The position numbers and the translations under genes were made by a program. From NCBI GenBank assembly GCA_949025205.1, contig CARMXJ010000024.1, positions 1 to 19,384 on the forward strand: 19,384 nt of DNA, in the 5' to 3' direction. This DNA comes from an uncultured Bacilli bacterium. GTDB taxonomy: Bacteria; Bacillota_I; Bacilli_A; RF39; UBA660. The notes below the pieces were generated by a model. That model was not told the origin of the DNA and ran no database searches. It saw only the letters and a list, made by a program, of their open reading frames with translations. Shown here piece after piece: positions 1-6,068 of this stretch; positions within the stretch are counted from its first letter, which is position 1, and each line of letters begins with the position of its first letter.

Positions 1-1
1 T

Positions 2-58
2 ATTCGTTTGATGGAAGATAATCCTTATACTGTTGAAGAAATATTTTCTAAAAAGTAA
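2..58 (+). CDS. C-terminal end of a plus-strand gene (partial)
   Basis: Only the last 18 codons could be present. Reading from base 2 gives a short open frame ending ...TVEEIFSKK and a TAA at 56-58; the other two plus frames are closed here. The composition (mixed charged and hydrophobic residues) looks protein-like, and the gene would converge on alaS. The minus strand is also open over these few bases, so the call is weak and no function can be given. The rest of the gene lies outside the window. Confidence 0.35.
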   Translation: MRLMEDNPYTVEEIFSKK

Positions 59-71
59 CAAAAAAACACAG

Positions 72-106
72 AAAAAAAGCAGCTATTTTTCTTCTAAAAC
101 TGCTTT
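72..106 (-). terminator. Intrinsic terminator overlapping the end of alaS
   Basis: On the minus strand AAAGCAG (106-100) pairs with CTGCTTT (82-76) across a 17-nt loop and is followed by further T residues. The left arm lies in the last alaS codons and the TAG stop (85-83) is in the loop, so the terminator is embedded in the end of the gene. Confidence 0.6.
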
Positions 107-1828
107 AATTCTTCTTACCCCCGCACTACTTGCTTCCTCTTTTATGATTTTGAAAGTGCCTAGTTCACTTGTATTTTTAACATGTGGGCCTCCACACAAT
201 TCTTTGGATACTTCTCCAATCGAATAAACCGTAACAATATCCGGATATTTTTCAATAAACATACACTCAGCACCTGATTTTATGGCATCTTCTTTTGGCA
301 TTTCAGAAACTTCCACAGAAATTCCTTCTAAGATCCATTGGTTTACCAAATCTTCTGCCTCTTGTTTTTCTTCTTCTGTTAATTTATGGTCACAACTAAA
401 ATCAAAACGCATACGTTCACTCGTAATATTACTTCCTTTTTGATGTACATCAGGCCCAACTACTATTTTTAAAGCCGCATTTAATAAGTGTGTTGCTGTA
501 TGGTATTTGGTTTCTATTTCTCCATTTCCAGCAAGTCCACCTTTAAATTTTCCAGCAGAAGCTGTTCTTGATAGTTCTTGATGTTCCTTAAATTTTTGCT
601 TAAATCCTTCTTCATCCACTTTTAAATTACGTTCCGTTGCTAATTCCATTGTAAGTTCAATTGGAAAACCATAGGTATCAAATAAATGAAAAGCTGTGGT
701 TCCATCAATGTTTTCACATTTTTCGGTGACACGATTAAATTCTTTTAATCCCTTTTCAAGCGTTCGATTAAATTTTATTTTTTCATTAGCAAGTACTTCT
801 AAGGCAACTTTGCCATTAGTTTCTAACTCTTTATAATAATTCTTAAACTTATCAATAATAAGACCTGCTATTTGTTGTTCCCAATCAGAATGCATATCGA
901 TTCCTAATGCTTTTGCATGACGAATAGCTCTTCTAATTAATCTTCTTAATATATAGCCTTGATCTGTATTGCTAGGGCGAATTCCTGCTGGATCTGCACT
1001 AATGAATACAGCAGTTCTTAAGTGATCGGCGATAATACGCATCGATTTTTCATTACCTTCATATGGAAGATTTGCTATAGAAGAAATTAATGCAATCACA
1101 TCTTTCCAAAGACTAGAAGCATAATTATCATTTACACCTTCTAATATAGCAGTAGTTCTCTCAACTCCCATACCAGTATCCACATTTTTATGAGGAAGTT
1201 CTTCTACAGTACCATCTTCATGTTTTACATATCCCATAAATACATCATTCCAAATTTCAACCCATCTATCATCTTCAGGATCAAAAACTAGAGGAATCGG
1301 ATCATTACTTCGCCAGTAGAACATTTCTGTATCTCCTCCACAAGGTCCAGCATCACCAGCTATCCAGAAATTGTCTTCTAATTTAGCAATCCTTTCTTCT
1401 TTGATTCCAAGGCTTTTCCATACGTTATAGGCTTCTTCATCAAATGGAATAAATTTGTTTCCTGAAAAAACAGTTATAGCAAGTCTTTCTACTGGAATAT
1501 GTAACACTTCTGTTAAAAACGCATAACTCCAAGTGATAGCTTCTTTTTTAAAGTAGTCTCCTAAGCTCCAATTTCCTAACATCTCAAAGAAAGTATGATG
1601 ATAGGTATCTCCTACTTCATCGATATCATTAGTACGAATACATTTTTGATAATCACATAATCTTTTTCCATAAGGATGAGGTTGTCCCATTAAGTAAGGG
1701 ATTATGGGCATCATTCCTGCTGTATTAAACAAAACCGATGGATCATTTTCCGGCACCACTGGAGCACTGGGGATTTGTTTATGCCCTTTGCTTACAAAAA
1801 AGTCAATATATAAATCTTTTAAATTCAT
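83..1828 (-). CDS. alaS: Alanyl-tRNA synthetase, compact form
   Basis: Charges tRNA-Ala with alanine in the cytoplasm. The class II core is clear: an N-terminal ...FFVSKGH... segment, motif 2 around RTNDIDEVGD and HHTFFEMLGNWSLGDYF (residues 65-93), and motif 3 GMGVERT (219-225). The editing domain follows, with HTATH (443-447) and CGGPH (545-549). The protein stops at 581 residues, just after AGVRRIKAV, the normal end of the editing domain; usual bacterial AlaRS has about 870. The C-terminal DHHA1/C-Ala region is absent, and the stretch between catalytic and editing domains is too short for the usual beta-barrel. The usual CGGTH is CGGPH here. The reading frame is intact and a terminator follows the stop, so this looks like a natural short form rather than a truncation. 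The ATG at 1828 has a GGAGAG ribosome site and lies 3 nt after the kinase-like gene, under the same alanine T-box. Confidence 0.95.
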   Translation of the reverse strand: MNLKDLYIDFFVSKGHKQIPSAPVVPENDPSVLFNTAGMMPIIPYLMGQPHPYGKRLCDYQKCIRTNDIDEVGDTYHHTFFEMLGNWSLGDYFKKEAITWSYAFLTEVLHIPVERLAITVFSGNKFIPFDEEAYNVWKSLGIKEERIAKLEDNFWIAGDAGPCGGDTEMFYWRSNDPIPLVFDPEDDRWVEIWNDVFMGYVKHEDGTVEELPHKNVDTGMGVERTTAILEGVNDNYASSLWKDVIALISSIANLPYEGNEKSMRIIADHLRTAVFISADPAGIRPSNTDQGYILRRLIRRAIRHAKALGIDMHSDWEQQIAGLIIDKFKNYYKELETNGKVALEVLANEKIKFNRTLEKGLKEFNRVTEKCENIDGTTAFHLFDTYGFPIELTMELATERNLKVDEEGFKQKFKEHQELSRTASAGKFKGGLAGNGEIETKYHTATHLLNAALKIVVGPDVHQKGSNITSERMRFDFSCDHKLTEEEKQEAEDLVNQWILEGISVEVSEMPKEDAIKSGAECMFIEKYPDIVTVYSIGEVSKELCGGPHVKNTSELGTFKIIKEEASSAGVRRIKAVLEEK

Positions 1829-1831
1829 CTT

Positions 1832-2362
1832 TTATTTCTCTCCTTCTACTACTCTTTTCGCTAATGCATTTAGCATATCAAATTCATTATTTACAATATA
1901 ATCAAAATCCAAATAATCTGCAAGTTCTTTTTCTGTAATATGATTCTTTTCTTCTTCGCTTAAAGAATAGACACTATTCGAATTTTCTACTTTTATCGTT
2001 ACAACATCTTGGTATTTGCTATTTTTTATATCTTCTAGCTCTCTTATTAAACGTACATCAGAAACCACAACTATATCAAAATAATGTTCATAAATTCGAA
2101 AATCTTCTAACATTCTTCTCGTAAAAAAATGTGCATCATCTAAAGTCTCTCTAATAAAAGAACCCGTATCTTGCAAAAACTTTCGTGGTTTATTTTCACG
2201 ACTTCCATCGTATCCTAAAATTTCACTTGCATACATTTTAATATACTTACTATACTCCGTTTGCAAAGCTCGTATATTTTTACTCTTAGCTATCTCTACG
2301 ATTTTCTCTCCTAAATACGTTTTTCCAGAACCAGCCCGCCCTGCAACCAATACAACTTTAAT
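1832..2362 (-). CDS. dNMP-kinase-like P-loop protein, probable ATT start
   Basis: A small P-loop NTPase, 176 residues from the proposed start. It opens with a beta strand and a Walker A loop, GRAGSGKT (residues 8-15). Later come VVVSDVR, an HITEKEL segment and FDYIVNN, a pattern seen in deoxynucleoside monophosphate kinase-like proteins such as the phage T4 gp1 type; the substrate cannot be read. The frame has an ATG at 2425, but that ATG is part of the conserved T-box sequence and would add 21 residues translated through the terminator hairpin. A strong GGAGGTG (2375-2369) sits 6 nt before an ATT codon at 2362-2360, giving the sensible N-terminus (start)KVVLVAGRAGSGKT. TTG and GTG codons nearby overlap the ribosome site itself. 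It is the first gene of the alanine T-box transcript, 3 nt before alaS. A sequencing error (ATG read as ATT) is the main alternative. Confidence 0.75.
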   Translation of the reverse strand: MKVVLVAGRAGSGKTYLGEKIVEIAKSKNIRALQTEYSKYIKMYASEILGYDGSRENKPRKFLQDTGSFIRETLDDAHFFTRRMLEDFRIYEHYFDIVVVSDVRLIRELEDIKNSKYQDVVTIKVENSNSVYSLSEEEKNHITEKELADYLDFDYIVNNEFDMLNALAKRVVEGEK

Positions 2363-2378
2363 AAAAAACACCTCCAAT

Positions 2379-2421
2379 AAAAAATACCACAAAATTCTCT
2401 TCAAGGAGCAATTCTGCGGTA
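2379..2421 (-). terminator. T-box terminator of the kinase-alaS operon
   Basis: TACCGCAGAATT (2421-2410) pairs over 12 positions, two as G-U, with AATTTTGTGGTA (2396-2385), followed at once by six T residues (2384-2379). It uses the same bases as the antiterminator, so the two are mutually exclusive. The ribosome site of the next gene begins 3 nt after the T run. Confidence 0.85.
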
Positions 2422-2561
2422 CCATCCTTTAGTTTACTTCATTTGGATAACGGAAACTTCATCCGATTAATCTAAGATAAGCAGCCATTTTAAAAATTTT
2501 ATTACCTACTTCTCACCACCCGTAGACTCTCTAAAAACGACTCTTTTTAAAACATCTTATC
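2379..2561 (-). promoter_or_regulatory. T-box leader, alanine (specifier GCU)
   Basis: An RNA element that reads through when uncharged tRNA-Ala binds. Stem I is closed by GATAAG (2561-2556) and CTTATC (2481-2476), then by a perfect 9-bp TTTTAAAAA/TTTTTAAAA helix. An AGAGAG bulge region and GGGTGGTGAGA distal loop follow the T-box pattern. Between the two helices on the 3' side sits GCT (2485-2483) followed by a purine: an alanine codon, matching alaS downstream. The T-box core GGATGGTACCGCA lies at 2427-2415. AAGGA (2429-2425) can pair with TCCTT (2407-2403) as the antiterminator, and the competing terminator is listed separately. Confidence 0.9.
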
Positions 2562-2570
2562 TTCAAACAA

Positions 2571-3704
2571 TTAATTTTTCTTTAAAACATCATATTTACT
2601 TTGGATAAACTCCCAAATAACTTTTAATAAAGCAATACAAGGAGTTGCCAAAATCATTCCTAATATACCAAAGAAATGACTAAATAGCAAGAGTCCAATG
2701 ATAATTGTTACCGGATGTAACTTCATCGTCTTACTCATTACAATCGGTTGTAAAATAAAGTTTTCTACACATTGAACAACGACGCATATAATTAAAGTCA
2801 TAACGCCAATAAAAGTACTTTGGCTAAATCCAATTAAAACCGCAACAGCCCCACCAATATAAGGTCCTACATAAGGAATTAAATCCGTAATTCCACAAAA
2901 TAATCCAAATAAAACAGGGGCTTGTAAACCGACAATAGCAAAGCCAATGGAATCACATACAAATACCATGATAGCAACAAGTAAAGTGCCATTAACACTC
3001 TTTCTTACTTCTCCACCAATATTATTAAGAAGAACTTGTGCTTCAAACTGACGTTTCTTCGGAAGCATACTTAAGAAATGACGACTTATGGAATCAAAAT
3101 CAAATAGCATATAAAGACCTACAAATAAACCAAGTCCAATCGTAACCATGCTAGAGAAGAAATCCACTAAAATATTTAAAACGGTCGTTGGGAAAGTTGT
3201 CGTAAATTCAGACACTTTAAGTTCAATCGTTGCCATAACATTGTTCTTAATTCCTTGAACATCTAATCCTTCTACATGAGAAAAACGTAAGAAGAAATCA
3301 TTAATTTTATCTTTCATCTCTGCAAAAATAGCAGGAATATTTTTTATAAATTCGTTAATTTGGGTATAAATAGTAGGAACGAGTACGCGTAAGAATACGA
3401 AAATAATTAAGATAAATACAGCATATACAAGAATAGACCCTACTGTTCTAGAAATTCCTTTCTCCTCCATTTTTTTAACCAAAGGATTAAAAAGCCAGGC
3501 GATGATAAACCCAATAAATAAAGGAGATAAAACTTTTAAAAAGCTAAGCACAAAAGAGAGTGCTCCTACTTCTTTAATTAAGAAGACACAAATCATTACA
3601 ATTCCTGCTATCATAAGGAAATAAAACAAATGCAAAATTTTAGAAGATAACCCAATTACCTCATTTACTCTTTCCACATCAATTTCTTTTTTCTTCTTTT
3701 CCAT
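2571..3704 (-). CDS. AI-2E family (PerM/YueF-like) membrane permease
   Basis: A 377-residue multi-pass membrane protein of the AI-2E transporter family (Pfam PF01594). After a charged N-terminus there are hydrophobic segments near residues 25-45, 52-72 and 85-110, a long amphipathic extracytoplasmic region, and a C-terminal block of further membrane segments. The family hallmark is in that block: ...FGLFCGITDLIPYVGPYIG..., followed by a polar loop with LQPIVMSK and a HPVTIIIGLL segment. Members export small molecules or ions, and some have been linked to AI-2 or to Na+/H+ exchange; the substrate cannot be inferred here. Its ATG overlaps the miaB stop by one base (TAATG), so the two are almost certainly co-transcribed. 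The alanine T-box begins about 10 nt after its stop. Confidence 0.9.
   Translation of the reverse strand: MEKKKKEIDVERVNEVIGLSSKILHLFYFLMIAGIVMICVFLIKEVGALSFVLSFLKVLSPLFIGFIIAWLFNPLVKKMEEKGISRTVGSILVYAVFILIIFVFLRVLVPTIYTQINEFIKNIPAIFAEMKDKINDFFLRFSHVEGLDVQGIKNNVMATIELKVSEFTTTFPTTVLNILVDFFSSMVTIGLGLFVGLYMLFDFDSISRHFLSMLPKKRQFEAQVLLNNIGGEVRKSVNGTLLVAIMVFVCDSIGFAIVGLQAPVLFGLFCGITDLIPYVGPYIGGAVAVLIGFSQSTFIGVMTLIICVVVQCVENFILQPIVMSKTMKLHPVTIIIGLLLFSHFFGILGMILATPCIALLKVIWEFIQSKYDVLKKN
2589..2616 (-). promoter_or_regulatory. Tentative promoter for the alanine T-box operon
   Basis: TTGGGA (2616-2611), a 16-bp spacer and TATGAT (2594-2589) lie inside the 3' end of the permease gene. Transcription would begin about 20 nt before stem I of the T-box. 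The -35 match is modest; read-through from the miaB-permease transcript is an alternative supply of RNA. Confidence 0.35.
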
Positions 3705-5125
3705 TAGACCATTTCACTCTCCTTTAAAGCATCCCCATCTAAACTAAAACTTTTCGCTTCATTAACTTTTACAGGTACAATCCTTCCAATTAAATCTTTG
3801 CTTCCATTAATATTTATTAGTTTCATAGTATCAGTATACCCATATATCTTATTTTTATCTTTTTCGTTTTCACCTAAAACCAAAACCGGTACTATTTTTC
3901 CTTCTAACGCTTTATTCTTTTCTAAAGAACACTGATTTACAAGGGCATTTAATCTTTGCAAACGTGCCTCTTTTACCTCTTTAGAAATAGAATCTTCTAT
4001 TAAACTCGCTGGTGTCCCTTCTCTTGGACTATAAATAAAGGTAAATGCTGAATCAAACCCACAAGTAGAAACAACATCTAAAGTTTCTAAAAAATCCTCT
4101 TCCGTTTCATTTGGAAACCCTACAATAATATCAGTAGTTATACTACATTCTGGTATTCTTTCTTTAATCTTTTTAAATAAAGCAATATACTCTTCCTTGG
4201 TATAACGTCTTCCCATTTTTTTTAATATGGCATCACTTCCACTTTGAAGAGGCAAATGAATATAAGGCATAACATTATCGTATTTTGCAATCACTTCAAT
4301 CATCTCATCCGTAAAATCCCAAGGATGACTTGTAACAAAACGAATTCTAGGAATCTGTGTCTTGGCAACACTTTCTAATAAATCTTTAAAATCATACCCA
4401 TATTCCAAATCTTTACCATAAGCATTTACATTTTGTCCAAGCAAAGTAACTTCCATATAGCCATTCTTTTTAAGTTCTTCTACTTCTGCAACAATTTTTT
4501 CCAACCTTCTACTTCTTTGCTTTCCTCTTGTATAAGGAACTATACAATACGTACAAAACTTATCACAACCATACATAATATTGACCCAGGCACTTATTTT
4601 AGAATCACGAGAATATTTCACATTTTCATAAACATCCCCTTCAATACTGTACACTTGAATGGTTTGTTTCTTATTTTGAGCATCCACTAAAAGAAGAGGC
4701 AGTTCATGAATATTATGTGTTCCAAATACAACATCGACATAAGGATGTTTCTCCAAAATTTCCGATACAACACCTTCTTCTTGGCTCATACATCCCCCAA
4801 GGGCAATCAAAAGTTCCGGCTTTTCCCTTTTTAAATGCTTACATCTACCTAAATATCCAAATACTTTATCATGAGCGTTTTCCCGAATAGCACATGTATT
4901 TAAAACAACAATATCACTTTCCTCTAAAGTAGTCACCTCTTTACATCCTAAGAGTTCCAAATACTTACGTATCTCTTCTGAATCATGCATATTCATTTGA
5001 CATCCATATGTCTTTAAAAAATATTTTTTTCCTAAAAAAGAAGGAGCAATAGAATAATCGACCTGTTTTTCCACTACTTCCTTTTTCGTTCGTTTGCGTG
5101 CTTCTTTTAAATCTGGTAAGTTCAT
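3704..5125 (-). CDS. miaB: tRNA-2-methylthio-N6-isopentenyladenosine synthase MiaB
   Basis: A radical-SAM methylthiotransferase that adds the 2-methylthio group to i6A37 of tRNAs reading UNN codons. From the chosen start (473 residues), the N-terminal domain carries the auxiliary Fe-S cysteines C42 (TYGCQMNMHDSE), C78 (LNTCAIRENA) and C112 (GGCM). The radical-SAM motif CxxxCxxC is at C187, C191, C194 in YGCDKFCTYCIVPYTRGKQRSR. The HLPLQSGSD segment and a C-terminal TRAM domain (about residues 405-460) complete the family architecture at normal length. An in-frame GTG three codons upstream abuts the AGGAAGTG ribosome site, whereas the ATG at 5125 is spaced correctly and is preferred. It overlaps the permease gene by one base. 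Confidence 0.95.
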   Translation of the reverse strand: MNLPDLKEARKRTKKEVVEKQVDYSIAPSFLGKKYFLKTYGCQMNMHDSEEIRKYLELLGCKEVTTLEESDIVVLNTCAIRENAHDKVFGYLGRCKHLKREKPELLIALGGCMSQEEGVVSEILEKHPYVDVVFGTHNIHELPLLLVDAQNKKQTIQVYSIEGDVYENVKYSRDSKISAWVNIMYGCDKFCTYCIVPYTRGKQRSRRLEKIVAEVEELKKNGYMEVTLLGQNVNAYGKDLEYGYDFKDLLESVAKTQIPRIRFVTSHPWDFTDEMIEVIAKYDNVMPYIHLPLQSGSDAILKKMGRRYTKEEYIALFKKIKERIPECSITTDIIVGFPNETEEDFLETLDVVSTCGFDSAFTFIYSPREGTPASLIEDSISKEVKEARLQRLNALVNQCSLEKNKALEGKIVPVLVLGENEKDKNKIYGYTDTMKLININGSKDLIGRIVPVKVNEAKSFSLDGDALKESEMV

Positions 5126-5146
5126 ATACTTCACTTCCTAGAAAGT

Positions 5147-5174
5147 ATTATATCACAATTACGTATGAGGTAAA
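5147..5174 (-). promoter_or_regulatory. Probable promoter for miaB-permease
   Basis: TTTACC (5174-5169), 16 bp, TATAAT (5152-5147). The -35 box lies over the last codons of the 294-aa gene, and the start point would be only about 15 nt before the miaB ATG, just enough to include the ribosome site. It could let miaB be made independently of the upstream gene train. Confidence 0.5.
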
Positions 5175-6043
5175 CCTTCTTGCTTTCTTTTTAAATTTCT
5201 TATAAGTTCTTTATTAGTATTCACAAGGTAAACAATATCATCTAAAAACTTTTGCAATTTAGATGAAAAATGAGAATAATGATTTGAATTGTACTTTTCA
5301 AGTAACGAATCCATTTTTTCATCTGTTTGAAGAGAAAAATAAAGAGACAAAACATAAATATACAAAATAACTTGAGAAATTTGGTCTTCTTTAGAAAAGA
5401 GATTTTTTTCCTCTGCACCAAATAAATCATCATAAAATGTTTTTATATTTCTACTAAAAGAAGCATCCATAGCAAAAGAAACATTCGATATCCCACTAAA
5501 CTTTTCTAAAAGACTTTTATCGTAAAAAGAAAAAACACTTTCTCGATCTAAAAAATATTCCTCCATATACAAAAAACTATAAGAAACATTTAAATAACTT
5601 GGATAAAGAAGACCAAATAAATCTTCTCGCCCAGAAAGATAAAGGAGATAAAACAATTTTAAATAGTGAAAATATTCTTTTTTCATTAAATATTTTTGTC
5701 TTAAGGAAGGTGCATCTTCTTCTATTTCATCACTATGCATAGCATATTTTTCTTTTAAATAACTAAAATAATTTAAAATACGAACTCTAGGTTCTAAAAA
5801 TTGACCTTCCAACATGATCTCTAAAACATCATCTGGATCAAAAAAACTAATCTCCTCTATGTATTTTATATAGGCTTCATACTGAGAAATAGGAATTTGC
5901 ATATACACTTTTCTTTCATAATCCAAAACGACTTTTAAATCTTCTAGGGTAGAATTTAAGTCTTCATCATCCATTAATTTCTCATAGATCTTTGCTACAG
6001 ATTTTGAAATACAGAATAAATTTTTAATAATATTTTTGTCCAT
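5159..6043 (-). CDS. Hypothetical helical protein (294 aa)
   Basis: I do not recognise this protein. It is rich in Leu, Tyr, Phe, Lys and Glu and reads as almost entirely alpha-helical, with no signal peptide and no clear membrane span. An aromatic-rich stretch (about residues 125-165, ...YFHYLKLFYLLYLSGRED...) is broken by charged residues, which suggests a packed helical repeat rather than a membrane segment. Several negatively charged stretches occur (SDEIEEDAP, MDDEDL). It starts at ATG with GGAAGTGAG upstream, 25 nt after the RNB-like gene, and ends 24-34 nt before miaB. Close same-strand spacing suggests it works with, or is at least expressed with, the two large unknown proteins upstream. 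An alpha-solenoid scaffold is possible but only a guess. Confidence 0.75.
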   Translation of the reverse strand: MDKNIIKNLFCISKSVAKIYEKLMDDEDLNSTLEDLKVVLDYERKVYMQIPISQYEAYIKYIEEISFFDPDDVLEIMLEGQFLEPRVRILNYFSYLKEKYAMHSDEIEEDAPSLRQKYLMKKEYFHYLKLFYLLYLSGREDLFGLLYPSYLNVSYSFLYMEEYFLDRESVFSFYDKSLLEKFSGISNVSFAMDASFSRNIKTFYDDLFGAEEKNLFSKEDQISQVILYIYVLSLYFSLQTDEKMDSLLEKYNSNHYSHFSSKLQKFLDDIVYLVNTNKELIRNLKRKQEGLPHT

Positions 6044-6068
6044 ACTGACTCACTTCCGAATACTCTTT

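Noticed and set aside
33..227. Plus-strand frame with a hydrophobic N-terminal stretch resembling a short membrane or secreted peptide
   Set aside because: It lies mostly antisense to the clear end of alaS, its start overlaps a probable terminator region, and it has no convincing ribosome site.
2363..2425. N-terminal 21 codons of the P-loop gene starting from the ATG at 2425
   Set aside because: They translate the T-box core and terminator hairpin; a strong ribosome site just before the ATT at 2362 gives a better start.
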